From NCBI RefSeq assembly GCF_000090795.2, contig NW_003546594.1, positions 79,948 through 107,193 on the forward strand: a DNA stretch of 27,246 bases. Direction: 5' to 3'. A program made the position numbers and the translations under genes. This document shows positions 1 through 10,570 of this stretch, piece after piece. Source of the DNA: Amphimedon queenslandica. Taxonomy: Eukaryota > Porifera > Demospongiae > Haplosclerida > Niphatidae. Positions within the stretch are counted from its first letter, which is position 1. Every line of letters starts with the position of its first letter. The notes below the pieces were generated by a model. That model saw nothing but the letters and a program-made list of their open reading frames with translations, was not told where the DNA came from and made no database searches.

Positions 1-860
1 GGATTTGTATTTTGGATTTTCATTGGTACCATGGATAGTCAGTTGTTCAGAATCCTACTTGCCCTTGTTTCCATTACTTTTTTACAAATTTGCTCCAGAA
101 TCCTACTCAACCTTGTTTTTTTTAATTTTTTATGTTCTCGTTTAAGTTGACTTTTTTATAATATTTGTAATATTTCTTCAGATGGTGTCTATTGCCATTG
201 TGGTCAATTTTAATTCTATACTGCATAATCAGTGTTTCGTAAGTTAATCCTAGTCTTGACAGCAGACCTTGGTCAAGAAGCAGTGAGAGCATTCATCTTC
301 CTTGCAATTCTGTCATGTATTGTTTCTGTTGTCAAGTTCATGATCATTGCTTTGCATAATTATTGTTTGTGTTTTTTTAAATGCAATTTATTAATCATTT
401 ATTTTTAAATAACAATCATATACAAGATTAAATACATTCTTATAGCTGGAACTGGAACATCCACTAAGTATTGCAGTTGAACCAAGCATAGCTAGATAAA
501 AAAATTACTTGCTTTTCCCAGTTCTGAGATCTCAGCATGCATGACCACACCCCAATTTTAGAGCACATGTTTCTTTTAATTAACAAAATGGTAGCACAAG
601 GTAAGCTGGACAGATCCAACAGTAACAGTATCAATTCTTCCTTTCTTGGAGAACGATCTGATAGGACATGGACCTGCGCATAGACTGTTAAAGTAGAATG
701 GTGTAAGAATTAGCCTTTTAGCACTAGCCAATATTGAGATACACACCGACAACTGGATAAACAGAAGATGAAGATGAAAAAAAGTGGACTGAACAAAACG
801 GCCGTTTTGCCAATTTTTGACTTTTCTCTTAGACTAGGTTTAGAGCCACGCTAGTGGCAC
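1..860. other. AT-rich stretch without a recognisable gene
   Basis: No reading frame of convincing length or composition is visible on either strand. The only repeated structure near the left edge is a short direct repeat built on cagaatcctact, present near 49 and again near 99. A 16-base palindrome lies at 794-809. The rest reads as ordinary AT-rich intergenic or intronic DNA. Confidence 0.6.
794..809. repeat. 16-base perfect palindrome
   Basis: CAAAACGGCCGTTTTG is its own reverse complement. It lies about 50 bases left of the likely left end of the Tigger-like element. It could be a binding site for a dimeric protein or chance; nothing else in the window repeats it. Confidence 0.6.
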
Positions 861-983
861 CAATGGAGTCCTCTGGTCAAGATAATGTCCTCTAAGAAGT
901 CAGGTAAGCGTACGAGCTCGTTTTCCTGGTATAGCAAGGCTGCAAAAGTCGTGGCAGCCATATTGCTTTGGGGTGAATCCTAC

Positions 984-1007
984 TTAGTAACGCTACCGCG
1001 TTACTAA
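984..1007. repeat. Hairpin with perfect 10-base stem
   Basis: TTAGTAACGC at 984-993 pairs perfectly with GCGTTACTAA at 998-1007 around the loop tacc. It lies in the left subterminal region of the Tigger-like element, about 120 bases inside its proposed end. It may be a subterminal binding structure of that element or a chance hairpin. Confidence 0.6.
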
Positions 1008-1164
1008 TATACACGTGATATTCTCTAACAAAGAAATCAATTTCCAAAGTGAAATAGTTAGCCACCGAGGTCGCCATTGATTGTACCTGTTGCTTGGCAT
1101 GTAGTCACGTGGTCAGCTGCTAGTGAAGCCATGCGTGAACTGATGACTTACTGAACTGTGAAAC

Positions 1165-2703
1165 ATGGCAGCTGTGTAGAAGGGAGTTCATATAAGTCTA
1201 GAAATGAAAATTGAAGTCATAAAAGCAGCAGAGATAGGAAAAAGTAGTATAAGAAGTTTGGCACAAGAGTTTGATTGTGGTTGATTTCAGAGAGCTGAAA
1301 TATTAATAAAAAAGGATGATATTCTTGCTTTGTACTGATCAATTGCTTCAAAAAGCAAACAAGTTATCAGGCACAAGCAATCAGAATATGCTGAGTTTTA
1401 TCAAACTTTGTATGATTGGTACAACTTAGCTGTTTCTAAAAATATATATCCTGGTGGGCCACAAATAACGGAGAATGCCAAAGAACTTGCTGTAGTTCTT
1501 TGTAAAACCGACTTCCATTCCAGTAATGGTTGGCTTGACAAATGAAAGACGTTATCACATTAGGTACGTTACAATAAGTGGTGAATCTGGGGATGTAGCT
1601 AGAGAAACTGTTGAGTCATGGAAGGAAAGTTTGCCAGAGCTATTGCAGGGTTATAAAGCAAAGAATATTTGGAACTGAGAAAGCATTACCAGAAAACGGG
1701 TTTGGCCAGAAGAAAGAATGTAAAGGTGGAAAGAAGACAAAGGAAAGATCTACAATTGCTTTTGTAACTAATGCTACAGGTGGTGACGAAGTGCCAATTG
1801 TCATTTGGAAGTCTAAATTGCCTCAATGATTTAATGGCGTTAATAAGAGTCAATTACCAGTACAATTTTATGACCAGAAGAATGCAAGGATTACAGGTGA
1901 GATACTATCAGAAACATTAGCTATTGTAAATTGTCAACTCGTGGCTAAGTCTCGTTTTATTGCGCTATTTCTTGACAATGCAGGTTGTCACCCCCATGAC
2001 ACTGAAGGCAAATAATAGTAATATCAAAGTAATTTGGTTACTAGCAAATACCACGTTAAAGTTACAACCGTTAGATCTTGGAATTATTCAGCATTTTAAA
2101 ACTTACTATTGTAAACTTTTGCTAATGTAGGTGTTGTAAAAAATTGATACGTATGATACTGGTTCTGAAGTTGCTCAATCCGTCAATGTTCTCCATGCTA
2201 TTCAATGGATAGCACAGGCCTGGAACAGTTTTCAAGAGTCAACAATTTGTAAGTGTTTTCACAAAGGTGGTATTTTATCTGATGATGGGAATGTTGTCTC
2301 AAAAATTGAAGGTGATCCAGACCTTGATAGCTGTCAAGAACTTCAAGGATTGGTAGATTAAGTAATGCAGGGACAGAGATGTTCTGCTGAGGAATATATC
2401 AGTAGTGATGATGATGTTTACTTTTGTCTTGATGTTTTCAATGATCAGTGGGAACAAGAACTTTTCACAATGGTTCTATCTGCTCAAGAAATTAGTGAAA
2501 ATGACGTTCAGAGCGATACTGAAAAATTAGACGATGAAACAGTTGTGATAGGCGAACCAAAGATCAAAAGCATAAACGAAGCTATTTTGTCACAAGAAGT
2601 ACAGTACTTTTTACGTTATCACAGTTATGGCAACCCATCATCAATTTCTCCTACTATGTATAATTTAGTTGATATTCATTGTAAGAATATAGTTCAGACA
2701 TGA
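1165..2703 (+). pseudogene. Tigger/pogo-like transposase remnant (CENP-B HTH plus DDE domain)
   Basis: The likely start ATG is at 1165, with a stop four codons later. The frame continues as a first helix-turn-helix (EVIKAAEIGKSSIRSLAQEF), then a CENP-B-type second HTH ending GGPQITENAKELA and SSNGWLDK. The frame then shifts by +1 (about 1541) into a segment ending KAKNIWN before a stop at 1676, and shifts again into ECKGGKKTKERSTIAF, a Tigger core signature. After a stop at 1827 come LFLDNAGCHP (second DDE aspartate) and LQPLDLGIIQHFK (third). The segment that should hold the first aspartate, right after IWN, is disrupted. The acidic C-terminal tail runs open from 2365 to the stop at 2701-2703. 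Stops and frame changes make it inactive. Family assignment is strong; the subfamily is not resolved. Confidence 0.85.
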
Positions 2704-2804
2704 ATTAATGATTTTTTAAAATAAATATTATTGAGGTGACTTAAATTTACATTAAAATAAATATTTAAATACCAACCACACTGTAAAGGACACCTCTTTA
2801 TCAA

Positions 2805-2852
2805 GGACATATATATATTTCTCTATATGTCCATTAAATAGAGGTTCCACTG
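2805..2852. repeat. Right terminal inverted repeat of the Tigger-like element, with subterminal hairpin
   Basis: Positions 2824-2852 on the minus strand form the terminal repeat starting CAGTGGAACC. Overlapping it, GGACATATA (2805-2813) pairs perfectly with TATATGTCC (2824-2832), so the end can fold into a 9-base stem. The motif GGACACCTCT at about 2789 looks like a further degenerate copy of the terminal block. Confidence 0.65.
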
Positions 2853-2854
2853 TA

Positions 2855-3489
2855 TATAGCCTAGAGCTTGAGCCAAAAGATATAGTATGATGAGTTCCTT
2901 TGTGGTCCTGTCACTACACAATATACTGGAAAAATGTAATAGATTAGGATAAGTAGAAAACGGTGAGCAGATAACTTCTTAAGTCCAGGCTATTGAAATA
3001 ACCAACTATTGTCAGCATTTTGATACGCTACCATGTGATCTGTCACAAATAATTTCTTCATACAGTACTTAATAGTAAATAGTATTAAGAAAGCTATAGA
3101 TCAGTTAGTGCATCTAGGTTTACTTGAATCTTGTCTCATTCAAATAGAAGTTGCTCATGCGGTAGTAAAACATTGTGATTTATAGTAAATATTTTACTCG
3201 CTTTAATTTTATTAATAATTATAACTATAATAATATCCTCTAAGGTCCCCACTTAACTTCACTCCCCCTCTTCCCTTTTCATTTCTTTCCCTTTCCTTTC
3301 TTTTATTTCTTTATTGCAATTCCTCTCATTTTTGTTTTGTCATTGTTATTGTTGATTCTTTGTTTTGTCAGTGTTTCCATTACGTCTCTTATTATTGTCT
3401 TGGTCTTTTTGTTTGTGATAATAATAATTATAATTTTAAAATTTAACATTACATTGTTATTTTTAAAAAAAGTTAATAGTTAATAGGAG
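2855..3489. other. Non-coding stretch with a polypyrimidine tract
   Basis: I see no gene here. Positions about 3246-3325 form a C/T-rich tract on the plus strand (ctccccctcttccctttt and similar runs), followed by T-rich sequence with repeated ttgt. No splice-linked coding exon could be attached to it. Confidence 0.55.
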
Positions 3490-3913
3490 TCAATAGAAGT
3501 GTAGTGAGTTCATCCCAGAGCCATATTCAGTATGAAGACCTCTCCAATTGGCCCTAGATCCTGTAAGGCATAAATTGGTGGCTCTAATAAGGGTGAATGA
3601 TAGTCTAGCTCTAATGCAGGGAAGTGTGGTTGAATACTGGAGATCCCACTTGGTTGCCAGCCTGTCAGCAAGTCTACCCATAGTGTCTCATCTCATTACC
3701 TACAAGTCCATCGCTAGTTATGCATAAGGGAGTAAAACTAAAGTGCTTTGAATCACAGGCCTCGGAATATTTAAGTTTCTTGTGTCTTTCAGCAATATGT
3801 AAAACAGCATCTGGTGATTTTGAGAGGTAAGGAGCATTGGCATCAATTACACGATTATCAAAAATAGCCATAGATTGAGGACTCCAAACACCCTTAGCAC
3901 CAATGTCACCCAC
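3490..3913 (-). pseudogene. C-terminal fragment of a reverse-transcriptase-associated protein, frameshifted
   Basis: Two overlapping minus-strand frames (3913 to 3674, then 3681 to 3490) read as one protein with a one-base frame change near 3675-3680. The first contains WSPQSMAIFDNRVIDANAP and FTPLCITSDGLVGNE; the second contains RARLSFTLIRATNLCLTGSR. From memory this order (FDxRV...NAP, a basic KKxKY stretch, FTPL, then RxRLSFxLxRAxxxCLxGSR) is the C-terminal part of retroelement proteins common in marine invertebrate genomes, downstream of a reverse transcriptase domain. No reverse transcriptase is present here: sequence above 3913 has no matching frame, so this is a 5'-truncated dead copy. 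The exact retroelement clade is not resolved. Confidence 0.6.
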
Positions 3914-4516
3914 AAGAAACCTCTTCCATTTCTATTGTGGAAATTCCAATTCCATTTTTTTCTCTGCTAAAATGAAGTAATACCTAGTATTATTTGTAAA
4001 CAGCTTTTCTAGCCTATACTTTTAATGCTATTCTTTATTTGCTGGTTAGATAAACAATATATTTCAAGTGATGATAAAGTTTTGCAAAAGGCACTCCCAA
4101 CCATTAATAATGATTAATTATTTTGTAGAATAACAAATTAATGACAATAATGTTCATCATAAAATTGTGTTTGTGAAAATGTTTGATCCTCATTATTGTC
4201 TTTACTGGTAGATTCTTCCCTAACAGAAGAAACATTGTTTTCAAATTTCAAGAAGTCATTATTTTTTGCATCTAATGTTTAATTATATTGCAGAAAAACA
4301 TTTTGAGTTTGAAATTTCAAGAACATAATGCTATTAATTGTACTGAGTTTGAAATTTCAAGAACATGTTATTAATTCTACTCACATAGTGTCTCCTTGTT
4401 CGCTGATGGTCTCAAACCTTCCTGCACTCTTTCTAATATATAGTAATATCATCTTTATCAGGAAGAGTAACAAAATTAATAATAACAATAATTGTTTATA
4501 CCTGATGCAGTTCCTG
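3914..4516. other. Non-coding stretch downstream of the minus-strand gene
   Basis: No gene is supported. It lies 3' of the minus-strand multi-exon gene ending at 4517 and may contain its 3' untranslated region. It is AT-rich and includes a small direct repeat at 4304-4366. Confidence 0.5.
4304..4366. repeat. Short tandem duplication, period about 40 bases
   Basis: The block starting tgagtttgaaatttcaagaa occurs at 4304-4326 and again at 4344-4366. A weaker third relative (tcaaatttcaagaa) lies near 4251. It is a simple local duplication with no coding content. Confidence 0.7.
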
Positions 4517-7042
4517 CTAGAGACATAATATTATCATTTTAACAGTATATAACTCAGTTATAAGCTCTAGAGGATTTTTCTCATGGTAATCCTTCAACTG
4601 GATATTTTTAATGCCGTGGATTGACAGAATGAATGGTTTTGTCACATTACTAAGTATTGTACCTATTAAAAACTCAACAACTAATAACAGAATTATAATC
4701 ATACTTTTAACTGCCTTTGAATGCTTGAAGCAGGGGCGTAGCTGAGGTAGGGCCTGAGGGGGCCTGGGCCCTACCATCAAAGTGGCCTTATAATTATATT
4801 CATTGAAATTATAACCCAAAAGATTATATTCATTGTTCTTACAATAACAAAAGGGGATGGCTGCTCTTTTTAAAGCTCTATACAATGATAATTTCACTCT
4901 GATTTCACTCAGCTTGCAGGAAAATGCCTCCATTTTTTTACGTAAAAGGGGTGTGGCCAAAATCACGGCGCACATCGCGCGCCATTTTGTCCTCTTGCCC
5001 TACCATCACCCAAGGTCCAGCTATGCCCCTGGCTTGAAGAAACCCACATTGGAGACAAAAATAGTATTTTTTGTCAGGTATGAAATGCCATTAGCTATTA
5101 GTTGGAAATCCATTAGGAGATAAAAAATGATACCATACGCACCCAATACCAGTTGCAGTATTAACAGCTTTAGTCATTCTGCTAGAAGTACAGATCTATA
5201 AATAATTTGTTTAAAATTTAAATTAAAAGAATTATAACAAAGTAAGTAGAATTACTAAGTTACCTGTTCAACAGAAGCAACTTCAAATATTGACAATGCA
5301 AATCCATGGCAATCAGTTAAAACGTCACTAATTGATGAATGAGACACCACTTCAGGCTGAATATTAATAAAGCATGTAAAGGAGCCATTGTCCTTAACAT
5401 AAAGACCTTGAGATAATGTACAAGCTTCTTTGCACCTATTATGAATGAAAATTAATTTAAAAAGACAAAAAAACCTGAGAGCTTTTTGACAGAAGTCAGT
5501 TAAAGTAAGACAATTTTCAGTCAATTTCTCTTCATTTGCAAAATCTGGAAATTCTTTCTCTGCTTCCTGCCAGCTCGACAACCCAACCATGTCAACAAAT
5601 TTCTTTAATTCCCTCGTTTTCTTTACTTTGTAGCATGCTTTATTGAGTTGTTGCAATGGCAAAGTGCCTTCAGACACTTGCTTCAGCATCACTGAGGCAA
5701 TATCAGGCTCTAAATTTCTCAATCTCCTAAAATGACTGCCTTTACAATCTGGGCTGCAGCAGGACTTATCCTTTTTTGATAGCTTTACTAGTAATCCTGC
5801 TTCATACTTCATGAAGATAGCTTTCAACACTTGGTAATCTGAATAAGGCAGTGTCGACAACAAAAAAACCATATTCTCATCCAATTGTTTTTTCTAAAAT
5901 GTAAATAATAATAACAATAAAATAACAATAATCTATGTGCTCCTGTAATCATCAAAACTTTCCTGCACATGAAAGGGCTGCATGAGCAATTGAATATTTA
6001 CTTACGTCATCATCAGAGTCATAGCACATGAGTCCCTGCATTCAGTAGTCTTATCTGGCAATATTTCTTCAATATCTTCAACACCAGAAAGAGAATATAG
6101 CCTCTTACGACACATGTGAACCTTTAAAAATTTAAAAATTAATAACTACTTGAATGTCACTGAATTATCAATGATAAATTTTACAAGTCTGTTCCATGAT
6201 TATGTACATGTACCATAGCTAATAGGACACATTAAACTTGCATGCGCTCTAAAAAATTACCTTATCCTGCATGGTCATGCTATGATGAAATCCACTAGCA
6301 CGATTATGCCTATGGGCCAAATGTTGAACTTCAGTATCCGTTAAACCATGATAAATACAGACATTTCTATGAGTGAAAACAGGTAACGGATTCTCTTGAT
6401 TTTTAAGAATTTCTTGCAAGGCAAGTCTAGAGTGATCCCACCAATTGTTTAATATTTGTAGGCTGCACAATGAGCTGGAGTAAACTCTTCTCCTTCAGGC
6501 AAAACCAATAATCTAATTATTGGAGCAACTTCAACAAGTGGGTTTGCCATCATCTCTTCCTTCAGCAATATGACAAATAACATGCCGGGGTGTCTTATGT
6601 TTCTTTTAGCAGAAAGTTCAATCAAGCATGACACTGGCAGCTTAAATTGCCCTAAAATTATATATTATTATTATTATGTAATGTGCGATTGCAGCAAACA
6701 TGCCATACCCAAAAAATACTCTGAAAGTTCTAGTATTTCATTGTCAGTCACCTTTCTTTTCATCAATAAGCAATATTGACTAGCGCTACCAGCATGTAAA
6801 TGCTTTCGCGATTCTGTCATGTATATATAATCAATATGCATTTGATTACAAACTTAAAGAACTGATTTACCTTTATATTTTGGGGGCAGCAATTTAGGAG
6901 AATAAGTACCATCACTTTTAAGATTAACCTCTACTTTTTCTTTGTATATCTCCAAAAGCGCTTCAATAGAATGTACTCTTTCAAACAGCAACGTGATATC
7001 ATTTCTACTTGAGTCAAAACGATCATATTTTAGAGCTTGTGG
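4517..7042 (-). CDS. Multi-exon gene of unknown function, 5'-incomplete, two apparent frameshifts
   Basis: Eight exons join with GT-AG introns and consistent phases: 7042-6871, 6813-6709, 6651-6261, 6121-6006, 5893-5475, 5435-5264, 5195-5143 and 4649-4517 (stop TAG at 4519-4517). This gives about 520 residues. Readable parts include YDRFDSSRNDITLLFERVHS (first exon), LIELSAKRNIRHPGMLFVIL, ILNNWWDHSRLALQEI, HRHNRASGFHHSMTMQDK spliced to VHMCRKRLYS, the acidic YDSDDD, a Cys cluster CCSPDCKGSHF, and the last exon NVTKPFILSIHGIKNIQLKD. I do not recognise the family; no catalytic motif, signal peptide or membrane segment is evident. Exon 6651-6261 (near 6470) and exon 6121-6006 (near 6018) each need one extra base to keep frame, so this is either a decaying gene or carries sequence errors. 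The exon at 7042 has an acceptor (accgcag) but no upstream exon, because Helitron copy 1 begins about 25 bases away. The 493-base last intron holds a MITE. Confidence 0.6.
4731..5031. mobile_element. hAT-type MITE, 301 bases, perfect 8-base target duplication
   Basis: The left end is CAGGGGCGTAGCTGAGG and the right end, reverse-complemented, is CAGGGGCATAGCTGGACC. The octamer gcttgaag flanks both sides (4723-4730 and 5032-5039). An 8-base duplication with CAGGGG ends is the hallmark of hAT-superfamily elements. The copy is too short to encode a transposase and its overlapping short frames are not genes. It sits in the last intron (4650-5142) of the minus-strand gene. Confidence 0.9.
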
Positions 7043-7065
7043 CTGCGGTAAAATAATGTTATTAA

Positions 7066-8310
7066 TATTTTTATTAATGGACAGCCTACTAAATCAAATA
7101 TGTCTGGCATAGCCTAGTTGATGTAAATAAAATAAAAGCAGCACTAAGAAAACTAAAAGAAATGAATTGGCTTTATGGAAACGTAGATGATGATTCAGTT
7201 GAGAATCGTCTAAAAATGTTATACAAGTAGTGAGCAATACTACTTGTAAAATGCTTAAAAAAGCAAATGATCAAGATTTAGAAGGCCTTTTGGCATATAC
7301 GATTAGAAATCTTGATAGTAAAATTGCAACAGGTTCAGTCAATATAAATTAATGAAGGTAAAAGAAGCGCCTAAAGACAATAGGCAACAGCATCTTGATT
7401 TGTTATGCTTTCCTACTTTATTTTCAACTGGACAAAATGGAGAGCATCATCCCAGACAAAGCTATCCAGCACAGACTTTCATTTAGTGAATACATAAAAT
7501 CATAAATTTTAAACAAAGATTCTCGATTTCGTAATAATCATTAATATTGTTTGCACTATTATGGATTAAAAATTAACAAGGCCTTAAAAACTGGCATATA
7601 TAATTTATTAAAAACATCAAAGGGCAACGTTGGTGAAACTGTTGCTAAAATATTAGAAAAAATAAATGTTTTAGATGAAGAATTTGAGGGCAATTTAAGT
7701 ACCTCCAATACGGGGCACAAATCAATATTCGTTCCATGTGAAAAGTGAAGTCAAAGCAATGATTGCTGTGTATGGCTCACCAAGACCTTTCCTAACATTA
7801 AGTTGTGCTGAATACAAATCAGCTAATATACCACAATATTTATGAAAAGTGAATAATGCTCCTCAATCGTATAGTATTTCTAGATTATATACTGAGGACC
7901 CTGTTTCAGTATCGCGACAATTTTCATACAAATCTAACAATTTCTTTAACACAGTCATTCTCCAAAGAGGTGTTCTAGGCAAAATAGAGCAATATTATGT
8001 TAAAAAAGAATGTCAAATGCATGGAGCACCTCATTATCACATCCTCCTATGGATTGAAAATGCTCCTGTTGTCGGTATTGATTGTCAAGAAGTCTGTTCT
8101 TTCATACAAGATAGGATTACCTGTCATATACCAGATAGTAATACGTCGCCTGATTTAAATTTTTTGGTAACAAAATACCAAATGCACAAGGGCAGAAATA
8201 CTGCAAGCGAAATATTAAAGTTGGCAAGACCTATGTATCTAGATGCCGATTTGATTTTCCTAGACCAGTACGAGATAGTATTTGCATCAATGATGTTGAA
8301 AATAGCTTGA
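7066..8310 (+). pseudogene. Copy 1: end of DUF6570-like region and HUH Rep N-part
   Basis: This part is colinear with 18910-20151. It contains HYYGLKINKALKTGIYNLLK, then EVKAMIAVYGSPRPFLTLSC, the Helitron_like_N signature (copy 2 reads GSPTLFLTLSC). Next come a frame with FSYKSNNFFNTVILQRGVLG and MHGAPHYHILLWIENAPV, where H-Y-H at 8032-8040 is the HUH metal-binding motif. Copy 1 keeps a six-codon segment (YVKKECQ) that copy 2 lost by an 18-base deletion. Stops and indels occur before 7551, near 7700 and at 7842. An apparent frame change near 8190 moves from HKGRNTASEILK to a frame reading CRFDFPRPVRDS. Confidence 0.85.
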
Positions 8311-9300
8311 AATCATGCAATAAAATGTTATCTCAAACAAAATGAAAAAGAAGTTCGAGTCAACGACTACAATCCTTTGCTGTTGATATTGTGGCGTGCA
8401 AATATGGACTTGCAATACATAGCTGAGAGGAGTCTTTCCTTAACAGAATATGTAACTGGATATGTCACTAAAGCAGAAGAGTCATGCGCAGGACTTATGG
8501 GATGAAGTCAGCAGCTGTGACAACATAAAAAGCAGGCTTTGGAAAATCGGACAAAAATTACTTTGAAGTAAAGAAGTAGGACTATATGAAGCTAGCGATC
8601 TTCTTCTTGGTGAAAGTGTATACATGAAATGAGTAACTGTACAGTACATTAATGTGTACTTGCCTCATAAGGGTAGCAGAAAAATCAAAAACTATTCATA
8701 TATGACTAGAATGTATCATTCTTTGAAAAACATTTTTAATCCTAACATAATTAAAGACTTTTATCCAACAAGACCGAATAACATGGAAGATGTATCTTTT
8801 TACAAATTTGTTGTTAATTATAAATTTGATATAATAGGAGCAAATGGAGAAAGAGAATACAAAACTATGCAAGAAGCGGAAAGAGACAATTTTTATTACT
8901 CGCTCATATTTTTATTTGTGCCTTTTAGAGACGAGAGCACACTCGTAATGGAAGGAGAAACAATGGAAGAGCTTTTAGGCGTCACAGAGAAGCATCTATA
9001 CGTGGCATTGAAAATCATTTCAACAAACTACAGAAATTATTAGAAGCTGAACATAATTGGAAGAAAATAGTCCATGCAACAAATAAAGCCAGTTTTACTG
9101 AAGAACTTCCTGATAACAAGGAAGATGATGAGCCTGAATTACTAGGTGAAATAATGGAAACAGTAGCTGATATTGTTGACATGCATAAAAATGTACTTAA
9201 TTTAATATTAGAGCAAACAGAGGCAATGCTTAATGTCAAAAAAAAATTTTTGATAAAATTAAGAGTCATCTTATAAGTCAAACAGAACGTGAAGACTTAT
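8311..9300 (+). pseudogene. Copy 1: Rep C-part with two-tyrosine motif
   Basis: This part is colinear with 20152-21191. It reads NMDLQYIAERSLSLTEYV followed by TGYVTKAE: two tyrosines four residues apart followed by lysine, matching the paired catalytic tyrosines of Helitron Rep. A short deletion relative to copy 2 (near 8868, between YK and MQEAERD) removes about 36 bases. Several frame changes occur before 8654 and after 8975. The longest open piece, 8654-9043, contains FYPTRPNNMEDVS and [17 protein letters not shown]. Confidence 0.8.
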
Positions 9301-10570
9301 TAGAGAATGAGTCTTCAAGACTACTTACATTAGATAATATCAACCTGCTAAGATTGTTTATTAGTGGTGTAGGTGGAACTGGTAAGTCGTTTTTGATAGA
9401 GGCAATAAAATGCCTAGTGGATGACATATGGCATCCAAAAAGTGGTGAAATTATGTGTGCTATAGTAACACCAACAGGTATAGCCGCATTTAATGTAGGC
9501 AGACCAACAATACACAGTTTATTTCAGCTACCAATAGAGCATGATGGAAAGACAGCTAGATATTGGGCTTTGAGTAAAGAAGCTCAGAAAAGAATAAAAA
9601 TGACACTTAAAAATTTAAAAATTATAATAATAGACGCAGTATCTTCGGTATCCAATCTAAATCTAGCATACTTACACATGCGCTTAGAAGATATAATTGG
9701 TACTGCTAAATGGTTTGGATCGAAAAATATTTTATTTGTAGGCGACCTCTTACAATTGCCACCAGTTAATGGTAGACCAGTATTTAAATAAATTAGCAAC
9801 AAACTAGTACAAACTAGACTTGGAGTAGCAAATGCAGTTAACATATGGAAAGAAACATAGAATATATTGAACTAACAATCAATGAGCGACAAAAAGGAGA
9901 CGAAACTTTCTTTACGATGCTTGATTCTGTTAGGCATGGCTGTCTGACTGATGAAACTATTGATACGCTTAATAGTCGGGAATTTAAGGTTCTGATACAA
10001 GAAAAATATAAGGAATTGGAAAGTGAAGGAACAAATCCTCCAATTTCCCTATTTTCTAAGGTAGACGCCTGCCAAAAAATCAATGAATTAATGTTAGAAA
10101 GTCTAGAAACTGAGAAAATAGAATTGATGTTGTTGATGAAAGTGGCAGCACAGCAAAAACAAGAAAAAAAATTAGAGAAACTTAAAGATCAACCAAGAAA
10201 ACACCTGGTTTAGAAACTGTATTGTCTTTAGCAGTAAGCTGTAGAGTAATGCTAAGACGTAATTTTGATGAGACTGTAGGATTCGTTAATGGTGCCATTC
10301 GTACAGTAATGGGTATTTATGCTACACGTATATCAATCAAATTTGATCACATTGATGTACCTTGTGACATAGAAAGGGTTACATCTAGATTTATGCTATC
10401 TAAGAATTTGTATATACAATGGAAACAGTTTCCCCTTATACTTTTCTACGCTATTACTATACATAAATGCTGCTTTATCTACTGATGTTTTTGGGGATGG
10501 TATGGCATATGTTGCATTGTCTCGTGTATGCACATTGAATGGATTACATTTATCATCATTTGATCCTCAC
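9301..10570 (+). pseudogene. Copy 1: PIF1-type helicase domain, Walker B mutated
   Basis: Motifs in order are Walker A GVGGTGKS, motif Ia TPTGIAAFNVG, a damaged Walker B (IIIIDAVSSVS), motif III LFVGDLLQLPPVNGRPVF, and ERQKGDETFF. After indels the C-part LSLAVSCRVMLRRNFDETVG and [14 protein letters not shown] follows; the CQGLSLDA segment is deleted. [10 protein letters not shown] retains an arginine that copy 2 has lost. PIF1-type helicases unwind 5'-3' and in Helitrons accompany rolling-circle replication; this one lacks the catalytic glutamate. Confidence 0.85.

Larger units (their letters stand above)
861..2852 (+). mobile_element. Decayed pogo/Tigger-type DNA transposon
   Basis: The interior carries remains of a CENP-B/Tigger-like transposase. 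The right end, read on the minus strand from 2852, is CAGTGGAACCTCTATTTAAT followed by ggacata, a typical terminal inverted repeat of invertebrate pogo/Tigger elements, and it is flanked by TA (2853-2854). A diverged left end, CAATGGAGTCCTCTGG, starts at 861 and has a similar order of CCTCT and GTCC blocks, but no clean TA precedes it, so the left boundary is uncertain. The element is clearly old: the transposase has several stops and frame changes. Confidence 0.7.

Noticed and set aside
892..1077. 61-residue minus-strand frame
   Set aside because: It lies in the left subterminal region of the Tigger-like element and has no recognisable content.
4328..4528. 66-residue plus-strand frame
   Set aside because: Composition is AT-driven and it overlaps the 3' region of the opposite-strand gene; nothing supports it.
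4857..5123. 88-residue plus-strand frame and the upstream half of a 152-residue minus-strand frame around 4650-4975
   Set aside because: Both run across the MITE boundaries. Only 4517-4649 on the minus strand is kept, as the last exon of the spliced gene.
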